DNA from: Burkholderia sp. Ax-1719
GTDB lineage: Bacteria > Pseudomonadota > Gammaproteobacteria > Burkholderiales > Burkholderiaceae
Assembly (NCBI RefSeq): GCF_011753055.1
Contig: NZ_VWWJ01000004.1
Span: 372,001-436,000, forward strand
Length of the DNA stretch: 64,000 nucleotides
Direction: 5' to 3'
The notes beneath the pieces were generated by a model. That model searched no databases and was not told the origin of the DNA. It saw only the letters and a list, made by a program, of their open reading frames with translations. Position numbers and translations under genes: made by a program. This document shows, piece by piece, positions 52,006 to 61,553 of this stretch; the stretch's first letter is position 1; every line of letters begins with the position of its first letter.

Positions 52006-53109
52006 CTACGGCGAAGCTCTAGCCGCTGCTGTCTGCCGTTGGCTGGCAAGTTCCGCCGATGAATAGTAAATCAGCGGATTCGGCATGCGTGACGGTGTGG
52101 CGCAGGCTTCGATTGCGTGTGCGCGCGGCGGCGGGCACGCGGCCAGATCTTGCAGCATGGCCTGGGTACGTTCCTGATAGCGCGCAGCGGTTTCACCCGA
52201 CGACGGCAGGCCGCCTGGCGTAATCAGGCGCATTTCGATCTTGCGGATCGGCACAGCCGCCGCAAAGGTACTCTGGTATTGCAGCACGACGCGTCGGCTG
52301 CTCAAGTCGACGGTGGCCAGTACCACGCGCATGGGCACCGGGATGATTGCCCCCGAGCGATAACGCAGCAGCACGTAGGGAACAAAACGTTGCGGCAGTT
52401 GCAGGTCGACGCGCGTGCCGGCGTCCGCGCGCACCCGCAGCACCGAACCGTCCGGAATGTAGTGCTGGGTTCGCCAGCCGTGTGTCACGCGTTGAGCGCC
52501 GACGCACGGCGCGTAGAAGAACTCGACTTCGTCCGCATCGTGGCCGGTGTAGATCATCGCGCCATCATTGCGCGCCGATAGCGACTTGATGCCAATATTG
52601 CCGCCACGGGAAGAAACCGCGACAAGCGTGCCGCCGCGCACGAAAACGCCCGTGTAAGGAAACCATGTCGTGCGCTGGTTTGCCACCGCGCCAAAGGGCT
52701 TGCATGCCGTCGACATCGTCTCGCCTTGCATATCGGCGGCGCCAGGAATGGGCTCGCCGGAGCGCACGTCCAGCAGGCGCAGTTTGCCAGGTGCATCGAT
52801 GGCAAACGTCGCCTTCGCGTCCAGCGAGTAGTACGCGCCGGCCTGATCGTGGCCCGTGAACAGCTGGCTGGCCAGTGGCGAAAGGTTGGCGACTTCTGGC
52901 TCAAGTGACTGGGACTGCGAGGGCGTCGCCGGGGCGCAAGCGGCAAGCGCGAGCGCCACGCCAGCCGCCAGGGCGACCGTGCAACCGGCGGCTGGTGGTC
53001 GCCGGAGCCACAGCTGCAGCGCGTGGCGCGTGCTTGCGAAAAGTCGGCCGGTCAACGAATGGAATCGTCTGACCGAATGGAGAAGGAGGGGATTTCGGCG
53101 CTCGCTCAT
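52006..53109 (-). CDS. putative lipoprotein / membrane-anchored protein of unknown function
   Basis: 367 residues. After a 40-residue basic N-terminus comes a hydrophobic segment ending in the lipobox-like LALAAC with Cys58, followed by a Pro/Ser linker, as in outer-membrane lipoproteins with long leaders. The remainder is beta-rich; VLATVDLSSRRVVLQYQSTF faintly recalls DUF2169-type proteins of type VI secretion loci. No homologous neighbours are seen. AGGCGG precedes the start. Function unknown. Confidence 0.75.
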   Translation of the reverse strand: MSERRNPLLLHSVRRFHSLTGRLFASTRHALQLWLRRPPAAGCTVALAAGVALALAACAPATPSQSQSLEPEVANLSPLASQLFTGHDQAGAYYSLDAKATFAIDAPGKLRLLDVRSGEPIPGAADMQGETMSTACKPFGAVANQRTTWFPYTGVFVRGGTLVAVSSRGGNIGIKSLSARNDGAMIYTGHDADEVEFFYAPCVGAQRVTHGWRTQHYIPDGSVLRVRADAGTRVDLQLPQRFVPYVLLRYRSGAIIPVPMRVVLATVDLSSRRVVLQYQSTFAAAVPIRKIEMRLITPGGLPSSGETAARYQERTQAMLQDLAACPPPRAHAIEACATPSRMPNPLIYYSSAELASQRQTAAARASP

Positions 53110-53312
53110 TTCCGCCTCGCAGTGGGTAGCGGGAATGCCATTGTCCCGGAACGCGCGAATCGACGGCGGCTATTTGCCAAACGATGAAGTTAGCAAAGGG
53201 CGAAGCCTTGCGGATGCTGCGCCGCGTGTCTGGATGGCCCGGCCACAGGTAGTGCACACTGCCATACAAAATTCACACAAAACGGAAAAGTAGTTGGGAT
53301 TCCAGATGAAAA

Positions 53313-53420
53313 ATGAGCAAGTAAACGATCGTTCTGGGCGCGGGCATCGTCGGCGTGAGGGAGGCGCTGCATCTGCAGGCCCACGCTGTGCGCGTCTGGC
53401 GAGGAGCACCGTACCGGTCC
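53313..53420 (+). pseudogene. relic of the 5' end of an FAD-dependent D-amino-acid-dehydrogenase-type gene
   Basis: From ATG 53313 the translation is MSK, a TAA stop, then TIVLGAGIVGV-REALHLQA-HAV, which is the dinucleotide-binding start of DadA-like FAD oxidoreductases (family: TIVLGAGIVG, ALxLQARGH). The sequence then loses frame near GEEH and no further homologous part is seen. Clearly a decayed fragment. It lies between the lipoprotein and the fimbrial adhesin. Confidence 0.65.
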
Positions 53421-53457
53421 CAGTTTCACAAGACACGCCACGCTCGACCAAACCACC

Positions 53458-54501
53458 TCACTGATACGACATCGTAAAAGTCGCCACGCCGTTGATCGTC
53501 CCGGGGGTCAACGCCGCCGAAGTGCGCACGTACTGCGCGGACAGCGGGACGTCGTAGGCTCCGCCCGCAGTTCGGCCTGCCGACCATTGATTGACGTTGC
53601 CCGCTACTGCCGAATCCGGACCGTAGGCAACGGCCGTTGCGCCATTCACAATCTGCAGCGCTACGCCGCCGGCCGTCGAGCCAGGCGCGGCGCCAAGCGT
53701 CGTGGACCGGTTCGCGGGGTTGGACGCATCGGTCAAGGTGACCGCCACGTTCACGCCCGGATCGCAGTCGAGCGCCAGCGCGAATGGCGTTGCTCCCGTG
53801 GTGGCGCCGACGCTTCCGAGATCCTTCGTCCTGGCTTGTGGCAACGTGACCTGAATGGCCGATTGCTTGACCGAGCAGGCGATGCTGCTGAAACTGCCCG
53901 AAGCGGAACCACTGTACAGGTTGCCCCATGGATACGTGCCCGACTGATTGTTGATGTAGTTGGTTACCGATAGAGCCGGGATCGTTGTCAGCGCACCGGG
54001 CGATATTGCGCCGGTCTTGATGAACTGTACGGCGACGGTCAGCATGTAGTTGTATCCCGGTGACGCAGCCGCAACCAGTTGATGACAGGTCACCTGGGTT
54101 GAAGTTTTCGATACGGCCAATGGCAGGCCGTTGCACGACGTGCCCGCGCCATTGGTAATCGTGTACTGCACGCCGATACCAGGCACATTGGTTTGATATA
54201 CGTTCTTGTAGCCGGATATGAGCGTGCTCGGCTGCGGGGCAAAGGCGACGAAAATATCGCGGTCGCAACAGGGGTCACCTGGGCAATTGAAGCTGAATGA
54301 CGTGGGATAGGAAGCGGTCGTGCTGCCGATGGGCGCATCGCGGCCAAAGCTGTTGGCGCCAATCACGGGCGTGTAACTCGATAAACTTGTCACATCGCAC
54401 GAAATGGTTCCAGCGTGGGCTTTGGGCGCGCCGAATAGCGCGGACAGTGCGACTACGAAGGAGAGCAGCAGCAAAATAGAGCGGTGCCAGGCGGATTTCA
54501 T
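53458..54501 (-). CDS. two-domain fimbrial tip adhesin
   Basis: 347 residues: signal peptide ending APKAHA|GTISCDV, an N-terminal receptor-binding domain rich in cysteines (CPGDPCCDRD), and a C-terminal pilin domain starting near IACSVKQSAIQVTLPQ and ending GTINGVATFTMSYQ, the usual donor-strand/chaperone-recognition end of type 1-like pilins. The start is ATG 54501; an open frame upstream to 54684 is only overlap with the usher. Last gene of the operon, 23 bp after the usher. Binding target unknown. Confidence 0.9.
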   Translation of the reverse strand: MKSAWHRSILLLLSFVVALSALFGAPKAHAGTISCDVTSLSSYTPVIGANSFGRDAPIGSTTASYPTSFSFNCPGDPCCDRDIFVAFAPQPSTLISGYKNVYQTNVPGIGVQYTITNGAGTSCNGLPLAVSKTSTQVTCHQLVAAASPGYNYMLTVAVQFIKTGAISPGALTTIPALSVTNYINNQSGTYPWGNLYSGSASGSFSSIACSVKQSAIQVTLPQARTKDLGSVGATTGATPFALALDCDPGVNVAVTLTDASNPANRSTTLGAAPGSTAGGVALQIVNGATAVAYGPDSAVAGNVNQWSAGRTAGGAYDVPLSAQYVRTSAALTPGTINGVATFTMSYQ

Positions 54502-54524
54502 AGTGAGTTTTTCTCCAGGTAGTT

Positions 54525-57152
54525 TCAGTCGGTTGCGCCGTGATTTCCGTTTGAGGCGGTGACGCCTGAGGGTGCGGGCAGGCAATGCGATTCGACGCTG
54601 TCGTATGCCTCTACGGCGTCGCTCTTTTTTGCTTTGGTCGGCAGCGCATACCGGATGCTGCATTGCTGGCCGTTTTCGCCCCATTTGACGACGAGCGTGC
54701 CGCTGTCTTCGATGCCGCGCACGAAAATGCGGCTGTCCTGTGCGACCGTGCCGACACTGCGCCCGTTCTGGTCGGCCACATCGGCTCCGAACGGCAACGG
54801 TTCGCCACTCGATTGCGGCGCGCGGATCAACGCGGCCCGGCCGTTCATCGTCTTGTACTTGAGCATGACGATCGAGCCAAAATGAGGCGCGGTCTTCTCT
54901 GAAGTTGATTCGAACTCGACATCGGCGGACGTGCCCTTGGGATCGAGATCGACGGTATTCATGCCGTACGGTGTGAGGTAGGGCACCACCGCGTAGCCGT
55001 GGCTATTCACTTTCACGCCTGTGGCGTTTGATACGCTGGCGCCTTCCGCGCCTTTTGCTTCCACCACGGCGAAGGTGTCGCCAACGGTTTGCGAGAGCGT
55101 GATACCGCCTGGGTGCGCGACGATCGAGCCGCTCGCGCCCACCGATACCTGGGACGAGCGAACGCCGCCGCTCGCCGAGGCATTCAACTGCGCGTAAGGC
55201 GTGCGCCAGGCGCCGCTCGCCCCGGCAGTTGCGTTGGTTGAAGCGGACGAGTCCTGGGTTGCGCTGCCGTATGCGTTGTACGAATACTGATTGTGCTCGC
55301 CTGCTGTTCCGCTGATGTTGGCCTGCAGGTTCGACGATCCGCTGCCGAGATTCAGGTTCGTAGTCAGTTGCGGGGCGTGCTGCGAATGACCAAGCGGGAT
55401 CGACGTGCTCAGCATGATCTCGTTCGACATCGTGCCGCTGGCGTCACGCATGCGGTTTGCCGACACGCTATACGTGCCGTACTTGAAGACGTTCGAATAG
55501 CCGACCTGATAAAACAGGTCGCGCCCCGGGCGGTTCCAGTAGCTCTGCGACGATACATCTGCGTACACGGAGCCATGATCTTTGAGCGACTGGTTCAGCG
55601 TGAGCTGCAATCTGCCGCGCTGACGGTCGGTTGTGTCGCCGGTGGTGCCGTGCATGGCCACGTCGCGCACGCGAGCAGCGTCGGCAAAACTCAGATAGTT
55701 CGCGCTCGAAAACCGATACGCGCCAACCGAAATGTTCGTGTTGGTCGAGTCCACCAGCTTGCTGTAACCGATGTGCAGGCTGTATCCCTGTGCCGTCGAG
55801 GTTCCCGGGATTTCGGTGCGTGCCGCTGTCACGTCGGAGGCGAACGCGCCATATTTCGTGTTGAGCGCCGCGCCCATATTCACCGCCGCATAGCCGGTCG
55901 ACGCGATCGCGCCGCCGTACAGTGTGACGGAGTTGGTGATGCCACGCTGCACGGTCACTTGCGCGAATTCAGGTTTGGTTTCCAGCGAGTCGTCGCGCAA
56001 TTGACCCGCCGTGAAAGCAAAGCGAGTCGTGCCGGGTCGCAGCAGTTGCGGCACCGACGCATACGGCACGCTGAACTGCTTCGTGCGGCCGTCGGCCTCT
56101 GTGACGGTGACGTCGAGATTGCCGCCATAGCCGGTCGCATAGAGATCGTTGATCTCGAATGGCCCCGGCGGCACGGTCGTTTCGTAAATCACCTGGCCGT
56201 TCTGACGCACCGTTACGCGAGCATTCGAATCGGCGACGCCGCGAACGAGCGGCGCATAGCCGCGCAGCGACTCGGGTGACATGCGGTCGTCAGTGGCGAG
56301 CTGGGCGCCGCGAAACGACACGCTGTCGAACACATCGCCCGTGGTCTGCGAGTCGCCGAAGGTCGCTTGTGCGCGCAGCTTCGGTACGTCGTGCTGCACG
56401 TAGGTCGCGATGTTGTCGAGCTGTGTCGGCTGGCCCGTTCCGGACGTGATCGACGACTGGTGACGGAAATGCCATCCGCCCACATTCACACCGGCGTTCA
56501 GGCCAAGATATTCCTGTTGCGAGCGCACACCATTGCCGTTCGCGCGATATGCGCTGGCGTTGTAGTTCAGAAAAGCGGCGCTCACGCCGTTGTCCCACAA
56601 CTCGGGCGGCACATAGCCGCGCGCCGTGTTGCGCATGTACTTTTGCGGAACCGTAATGGCGAGCTTCTGCTCTTCGAAGTCGAAGTCCGCTTGCGCGCCC
56701 GGAATCGCCGTGCTTAAGTCGACGCACGCGTCGGCTCCGATTTTTGCGAAGTCCTTGTTATCAATCCCAACCTTCGCGAAATCGACGCCATACTTTTCAA
56801 GCGTGATGCGAGTGAGGCAGGGGCGTGCGCTGCCGCCGTCGGGCGCTGCGTCAAAGCGCAATTCGTCATGTGCCACGCGGGCGTCGTTCATCCAGACGTC
56901 CACCACATAAGCACCGGGCGTGACCAGATTGCCTTGCGAGATGCGCGGGATGTCGACGCTTTGTTTCGGGTCGACCTGCAGAAAGATCGTGTCGAATTCG
57001 GTCTGTTTTCCGGTTGGCGCTGCCACCGCGTCGCTTGCACCTGTGAAGCCTAGCAGCCCAAGCACGGACAGGACGATAGCCGCGGACGGCTTCAGCCTGA
57101 AGGCGGGCGAACAGGTGGCCGCTGGCGACGGTGACGGGTGGCGTAATCTCAT
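54525..57152 (-). CDS. fimbrial outer-membrane usher
   Basis: 875 residues (FimD/PapC family). Signal peptide ending ASDAVAAP, an N-terminal periplasmic domain (TEFDTIFLQVDPKQSVDIPR), the 24-strand barrel with the conserved RGYAPLVRGVADSNARVTVR and PGPFEINDLYATGYGGNLDV plug-proximal motifs, and C-terminal domains (SSGEPLPFGADV, GTLVVKWGE). A little longer than the FimD average. It forms the secretion channel and assembly platform. Start ATG 57152; the frame is open up to 57284, but that part overlaps the chaperone gene. Confidence 0.95.
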   Translation of the reverse strand: MRLRHPSPSPAATCSPAFRLKPSAAIVLSVLGLLGFTGASDAVAAPTGKQTEFDTIFLQVDPKQSVDIPRISQGNLVTPGAYVVDVWMNDARVAHDELRFDAAPDGGSARPCLTRITLEKYGVDFAKVGIDNKDFAKIGADACVDLSTAIPGAQADFDFEEQKLAITVPQKYMRNTARGYVPPELWDNGVSAAFLNYNASAYRANGNGVRSQQEYLGLNAGVNVGGWHFRHQSSITSGTGQPTQLDNIATYVQHDVPKLRAQATFGDSQTTGDVFDSVSFRGAQLATDDRMSPESLRGYAPLVRGVADSNARVTVRQNGQVIYETTVPPGPFEINDLYATGYGGNLDVTVTEADGRTKQFSVPYASVPQLLRPGTTRFAFTAGQLRDDSLETKPEFAQVTVQRGITNSVTLYGGAIASTGYAAVNMGAALNTKYGAFASDVTAARTEIPGTSTAQGYSLHIGYSKLVDSTNTNISVGAYRFSSANYLSFADAARVRDVAMHGTTGDTTDRQRGRLQLTLNQSLKDHGSVYADVSSQSYWNRPGRDLFYQVGYSNVFKYGTYSVSANRMRDASGTMSNEIMLSTSIPLGHSQHAPQLTTNLNLGSGSSNLQANISGTAGEHNQYSYNAYGSATQDSSASTNATAGASGAWRTPYAQLNASASGGVRSSQVSVGASGSIVAHPGGITLSQTVGDTFAVVEAKGAEGASVSNATGVKVNSHGYAVVPYLTPYGMNTVDLDPKGTSADVEFESTSEKTAPHFGSIVMLKYKTMNGRAALIRAPQSSGEPLPFGADVADQNGRSVGTVAQDSRIFVRGIEDSGTLVVKWGENGQQCSIRYALPTKAKKSDAVEAYDSVESHCLPAPSGVTASNGNHGATD

Positions 57153-57198
57153 GGACTGCGAATCAATAAGAAAAAGAAAGTTGGTGGAAACGTCTGCG

Positions 57199-57951
57199 TC
57201 ATGGGGCGAGCGTCGCGTCACCTTCGATTGCGCCGCCAAAATCGTTGATGGCGATGTAGTGGACCTTGCCGCCGTGTACGCCACTCATCTTCGGGATGTC
57301 GATGAGGCTTTGGCCTTTGGGCGTTGCCATGCCACCCTTGTCGTTCCTGTAGATGTGGCCGTCCGCGAGCACGCTGATCTCACTGAACGAAACGTGATAC
57401 GCCGTAGGGTTCGTGACGGCCAGTGATTGACCGCTTCCCTGGTTCGCGGGAACGACCTTCCAGTCGAGCTGACGCGGTGCTTCGTCTGGATTGCCCGGCA
57501 GCTTTTTGGGGCGCACGAAGACCTTGAGACGTGTCCGGTACGCGAACCGCAGCGTGTTGGCGCCTGGCTGCTCCTCCGCTTTGGGCGGGATGTCCAGCAC
57601 GTTGAGCCAGTAGACGGACTCGCGATCCTGGGGCAACGCGGCGCCGCCATAGATCACGCGTAGCGTCTGCGATTTGCCCGCGTCCATGCGGAAGATGGGC
57701 GGGGTGATGACGAAGGGCGCCTTGCTGTCAGCGGGCTTTTCGTTCGCGTCGCCGTCGTCGATCCACACCTGGACCAGTGACGCGTTGGCGCTATCGTTGG
57801 TCAGCTTGACGGAAACTTCGCGTTGATCCATGGGGTACACGACGCGTGTTCCGCCAACAACCACGCTTGCCTGAGCGACTCCTGTCACCAGTGCAGCACT
57901 CGTAATAAGCAATGCGAAATACTTTCTCGCTTTTTTCATCTCACTCACCAT
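57199..57951 (-). CDS. periplasmic fimbrial chaperone (PapD-like)
   Basis: 250 residues with signal peptide MKKARKYFALLITSAALV...AQA. The Ig-like fold has GGTRVVYPMDQREVSVKLTN, then VTPP-type FVITPPIFRMDAGKSQTLRV with the conserved donor-strand alternating hydrophobics, and YWLNVLDIPPKAE. It caps pilins in the periplasm and hands them to the usher. Possible starts are 57963, 57951 and 57939; the last gives the most compact signal peptide. Second gene of the operon. Confidence 0.95.
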   Translation of the reverse strand: MVSEMKKARKYFALLITSAALVTGVAQASVVVGGTRVVYPMDQREVSVKLTNDSANASLVQVWIDDGDANEKPADSKAPFVITPPIFRMDAGKSQTLRVIYGGAALPQDRESVYWLNVLDIPPKAEEQPGANTLRFAYRTRLKVFVRPKKLPGNPDEAPRQLDWKVVPANQGSGQSLAVTNPTAYHVSFSEISVLADGHIYRNDKGGMATPKGQSLIDIPKMSGVHGGKVHYIAINDFGGAIEGDATLAP

Positions 57952-58025
57952 GGACTTCGACATTGGAATCAAGTCGCCCGATGGCGCCGGCCGCAGGCCT
58001 GCCGGCGCGGCGCCAGTCGATGCGC

Positions 58026-58592
58026 TTACTGATACTGCATCGTGTATTGCACCGACGAGTTGACGTTACCGGCTTGTGCCTTCCCGGTTGCGTAGTACTG
58101 CGCGAAGTACTGGAGCGCCGCATTGCCGCTCGTGATCGTCGCGCCGTTTGCGGCCAGCGTGTTGTTGGCGCCGGTGACGACATTGATCGGCTGCATGGAG
58201 GCGTTCAGCAGGCGGACCTCGACATTTTGTGCAGGCGAAGCGCTCGCCTGGTTCAGCAGATAGCCGCTTGCCTGGTCGACGGTAGGACTGTTTTCGAAAT
58301 GCGCCACGGCCTTCGTCGCCGTACCCGAGCAACCGCTGATGTTGAACTGGATGTCGCCGGGGTTCGACGTGCCGGCAATGGCGCCAGCGGTTGCCAGGGA
58401 GCCGGTCGGAACTGCAGGCAAGGTCACAGCCAGATCGGCGGGCGTGCCCGACGCTGCACCGTTGATCGAGCAGGTCGTGTCGGTGACGGTGCCGTTGATC
58501 GTGATGGTGCCGTCAGCGGCATAAGCCGACATCGCGGACAGGGCGGCAATGGCTGCGCCAGCAAGCATGGCAGCGAGTTTGGTTTGCTTCAT
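58026..58592 (-). CDS. major fimbrial subunit (type 1 pilin-like)
   Basis: 188 residues with signal peptide ending SAYA|ADGTITINGTV. The pilin signature is TDTTCSI near the N-terminus, with the conserved cysteine pair (TTCSING; FNISGCSG), and the C-terminal YATGKAQAGNVNSSVQYTMQ with penultimate Tyr, recognised by the chaperone. First and probably most strongly expressed gene of the fimbrial operon. Confidence 0.94.
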   Translation of the reverse strand: MKQTKLAAMLAGAAIAALSAMSAYAADGTITINGTVTDTTCSINGAASGTPADLAVTLPAVPTGSLATAGAIAGTSNPGDIQFNISGCSGTATKAVAHFENSPTVDQASGYLLNQASASPAQNVEVRLLNASMQPINVVTGANNTLAANGATITSGNAALQYFAQYYATGKAQAGNVNSSVQYTMQYQ

Positions 58593-58824
58593 TCAAGACT
58601 CCATGTGACAAATCGGCGGAATGACTAAGGTGTGTTCGTTTGGGGGCACCGCCGGCGCCCGATCGTTTGATCGCGCTTGACCCGAAGACCATCTTAGAAA
58701 TCCTGGGTGGCCAGGTCTTTAGGAGGAGTTCGATTCAGAGATAGGCGTGAGCGTGCCGGGACGCTTCAGCTTTGCGGGATGGGGAGGGGAGATGGGGGCA
58801 GATCGTGCGCAATGTCGCCCCTAT
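58593..58824. other. fimbrial promoter region
   Basis: About 230 bp between the fimbrial subunit start and the epimerase relic. No coding sequence. No inverted repeats flanking a promoter were seen, so phase variation by inversion is not indicated. Confidence 0.4.
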
Positions 58825-59040
58825 GCAGAAATCGTCATCAGAACCGGGCCACGGAAGCAAGACGGCTATTTCTGCGTTGCCTACGATTAGCGCCATGAAC
58901 ACGGTCGCGGCAATCGGCTCACGGACGAGGCAGCGACCCCACGCCCCCCGTCGCCGATGGCGGCCCCGATGCGGGCCGCGTCCCGCTTGCCGGGACGGCG
59001 TGTTCTACGAGCGAGCATTCCGCAATGCGGCTTCCAGATT
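58825..59040 (+). pseudogene. decayed duplicate of the 4-hydroxyproline epimerase leader and 5' end
   Basis: GCAGAAATCGTCATC at 58825-58839 is identical to 61484-61498. An ATGAACAC occurs exactly 70 bp later in both places (58895 and 61554), with shared blocks such as CAAGACGGC and TGCCTACGATT between. After the ATG, similarity continues with indels (for example GATGGCGGCCCCGAT here against GAAGGCGGCCCGGAT there; GGGCCGCG and CCGCTTGC/CCGCTCGC) for about 120 bp. The copy has lost the reading frame. It ends just before the deaminase gene at 59062. Confidence 0.85.
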
Positions 59041-59061
59041 ATTGAGGATCCATAGAACATC

Positions 59062-60006
59062 ATGAGCAACAACATCTTCACGGGTACGATTCCGGCCCTC
59101 ATGACGCCGTGCAAGGCAGATCGCACGCCCGATTTCGACGCACTCGTCGCCAAGGGGCGCGAACTGATCGATATCGGCATGTCGGCGGTCGTGTACTGCG
59201 GCTCGATGGGCGACTGGCCGCTGCTGAGTGAAGCGCAGCGTCAGGAAGGCGTGGCGCGCCTCGTGGCAGCCGGCGTCCCGACCATCGTCGGCACGGGCGC
59301 CGTCAACTCGAAGGAAGCCGTGTCGCATGCCGCGCACGCGGCGAAGGTGGGCGCCAGCGGCTTGATGGTGATTCCGCGCGTGCTGTCGCGCGGCGCATCC
59401 CCGGCTGCGCAGAAAGCGCACTTTTCGGCGATTCTCGAAGCCGCGCCCGCGCTGCCCGCGGTGATCTACAACAGCCCGTACTACGGCTTCGCCACGCGCG
59501 CCGATCTGTTCTTCGAACTGCGCGCGAAGTATCCGAACCTGATCGGCTTCAAGGAATTCGGCGGTGCTGCGGACATGCGCTACGCCGCCGAGCACATCAC
59601 CAGCCAGGACGACAGCGTCACGCTGATGGCTGGCGTCGACACGCAGGTTTTCCACGGCTTCGTCAACTGCGGCGCAACGGGCGCGATCACCGGCATCGGC
59701 AATGCGCTGCCGCGTGAAGTCCTGCAACTGGTCGACCTGTGCCGCAAGGCCGCCAAGGGCGATGTCACCGCACGTCGTCAGGCGCGCGAACTGGAATCGG
59801 CACTCGCCGTGCTGTCCTCGTTCGACGAAGGCACCGATCTGGTCCTCTACTACAAGTATCTGATGGTCCTGAACGGCGATAAGGAATATACGCTGCATTT
59901 CAACGAGACCGATGTCCTGAGCGACGCGCAGCGCAACTACGCGCAAACCCAGTATGCGTTGTTCCGCAACTGGTACGCGGGCTGGTCGAAAGAGGTGAAT
60001 GCCTGA
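59062..60006 (+). CDS. DHDPS-family lyase, probable 1-pyrroline-4-hydroxy-2-carboxylate deaminase
   Basis: A 314-residue class I aldolase-type TIM barrel of the dihydrodipicolinate synthase/N-acetylneuraminate lyase family. Schiff-base Lys164 is in IGFKEFGG, Tyr136 in VIYNSPYYG, and the GSMGDWPLL loop replaces the GTTGE of true DapA. In hydroxyproline degradation (lhpC role) it deaminates the imine made by D-hydroxyproline dehydrogenase to alpha-ketoglutarate semialdehyde. The neighbouring epimerase and dehydrogenase genes support this over other DHDPS functions. Followed by a terminator. Confidence 0.9.
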   Translation: MSNNIFTGTIPALMTPCKADRTPDFDALVAKGRELIDIGMSAVVYCGSMGDWPLLSEAQRQEGVARLVAAGVPTIVGTGAVNSKEAVSHAAHAAKVGASGLMVIPRVLSRGASPAAQKAHFSAILEAAPALPAVIYNSPYYGFATRADLFFELRAKYPNLIGFKEFGGAADMRYAAEHITSQDDSVTLMAGVDTQVFHGFVNCGATGAITGIGNALPREVLQLVDLCRKAAKGDVTARRQARELESALAVLSSFDEGTDLVLYYKYLMVLNGDKEYTLHFNETDVLSDAQRNYAQTQYALFRNWYAGWSKEVNA

Positions 60007-60057
60007 GGCTTCAGGATCGCTGGCAGTCGTAGTACCTGCTGCGAAGCAGCAAACGAA

Positions 60058-60079
60058 AGCGCCCTGTTGGGCGCTTTTT
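60058..60079 (+). terminator. rho-independent terminator after the deaminase gene
   Basis: AGCGCCC (60058-60064), TGTT loop, GGGCGCT (60069-60075), then TTTTC. A strong hairpin with T-tract. Confidence 0.9.
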
Positions 60080-60306
60080 CTTTGTCGGCTCTATTAAGGA
60101 AATGCTGACTGGCGCTATGCCGATTTCTGCATTTCCGGTGTCGAATTTCGTCAAGACTCCTCGATTTTTGGAATCTTATATTGCTCCCAGCCCACTACCG
60201 GTCGAGCCGGAACAGCGCGAGGCAAGTACCCGCAACGGCCACGGAGCCACTGCGCCACGGAGGCTGCGGGTCACGGGGTTTTCCATTATCGAGGAGCACG
60301 ACAACA

Positions 60307-61458
60307 ATGCAATTTCAGCGAACGGCTATTTCCAGCGCGTTAGTCATGGGCCTGGCCCTGGCTGGCGCACCTTGCTCCTACGCGGCGTCGCCGGTCGATA
60401 TCAAGATCGGCTTTGCCGCGCCGCTCACCGGCGGTCAGGCGCACTACGGCGCGGATTTCCGCAGCGGCGTGCAGCTCGCCATCGAGGACATGAACGCGAC
60501 TAATCCCGTCATCGGCGGCAAGCCTGTGCGCTTTGTGCTGGACGCCCAGGACGACCAGGCCGACCCGCGCACAGGTACGACCGTTGCACAGAAGCTGGTG
60601 GACGATGGCGTGGTGGCGGTGATCGGCCACTACAACTCGGGCACCAGCATTCCGGCCGCGCCGATCTACGCGAAAGCGGGCACGCCGCAGATCGCCATGG
60701 CGACTTCGCCGACCTACACGCGCCTGGGCCTGCCCACGACTTTCCGTCTGCTGACCTCGGATACGCAGCTTGGCAGCGTGCTGGGCGATTACGCCGTCAA
60801 GGGCCTTAAATTCAAGCGCCTGGCGATCATCGATGACCGCACCGCATATGGCCAAGGCGTGGCGGAAGAGTTCACCAAGGCGGCCAGGGCAGCGGGCGCA
60901 ACCGTCGTGGACGAGGAATATACAAGCGACAAGGCCGTGGATTTCCGCGCGATTCTCACCAAGATCAAGGCTGCGAATCCCGATGCCGTCTTCTACGGCG
61001 GCGCCGATACCCAGGCCGCGCCGATGCTCAAGCAGATGCGCTCGCTGGCGATCAAATCCGTGCTGATCGGCCCGGATATGCTGCAGTCCGACAATCTCAT
61101 CAAGGTGGCGGGCGAGGCTTCGGAAGGCACGCTGGCGGCATCGGAAGGCAGTCCGCTGGCGCAGATGCCGGGCGGCAAGGCATTCGGCGAGCGCTACGCG
61201 AAGCGCTTCAACCAGCCCGTGGAGTTGTACGCGCCGTACGCCTATGACGGCACGATGGCCGTGTTCAACGCGATGAAGAAGTCCGACTCCACCGATCCGC
61301 ATGTCTTCCTCACCGCGCTGAAGGCAACCAACATGAAGGGCGTCACCACCAGCGAGCTGGCCTACGATCAGTACGGCGATCTCAAGTATGGCGGTGTGAC
61401 TGTGTACAAGGTCGTCAATGGCGCGTGGAAGCCGTTGCAGACCGTGGGTACGAAATAA
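60307..61458 (+). CDS. periplasmic branched-chain amino-acid-type ABC transporter binding protein
   Basis: 383 residues of the LivJ/Peripla_BP_6 family. Signal peptide ending [19 protein letters not shown], then [40 protein letters not shown] and a second lobe ([20 protein letters not shown]). The start is ATG 60307 behind GAGGAGC; an open frame upstream is not conserved. No permease or ATPase follows, so partners lie elsewhere. In this setting hydroxyproline or proline is the likely ligand, an inference from neighbours. Confidence 0.93.
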   Translation: MQFQRTAISSALVMGLALAGAPCSYAASPVDIKIGFAAPLTGGQAHYGADFRSGVQLAIEDMNATNPVIGGKPVRFVLDAQDDQADPRTGTTVAQKLVDDGVVAVIGHYNSGTSIPAAPIYAKAGTPQIAMATSPTYTRLGLPTTFRLLTSDTQLGSVLGDYAVKGLKFKRLAIIDDRTAYGQGVAEEFTKAARAAGATVVDEEYTSDKAVDFRAILTKIKAANPDAVFYGGADTQAAPMLKQMRSLAIKSVLIGPDMLQSDNLIKVAGEASEGTLAASEGSPLAQMPGGKAFGERYAKRFNQPVELYAPYAYDGTMAVFNAMKKSDSTDPHVFLTALKATNMKGVTTSELAYDQYGDLKYGGVTVYKVVNGAWKPLQTVGTK

Positions 61459-61483
61459 GGGGGCAACGCGGTTTCCGCCCTGT

Positions 61484-61553
61484 GCAGAAATCGTCATCGC
61501 TGCGGGGCCGTTCGAACAAGACGGCCTTGCGGTCGATGCCTACGATTGTCGAC
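61484..61553 (+). promoter_or_regulatory. 70-bp leader of the epimerase gene, duplicated at 58825
   Basis: The stretch from GCAGAAATCGTCATC to the ATG is repeated with the same length in front of the relic at 58895. Conserved blocks in both copies suggest a regulator site or leader element kept after duplication; no -35/-10 pair is evident. Confidence 0.5.

Noticed and set aside
58772..59065. 97-codon plus-strand frame before the deaminase gene
   Set aside because: It is the out-of-frame remnant of the epimerase start (MNTV...), followed by Arg/Pro-rich nonsense.
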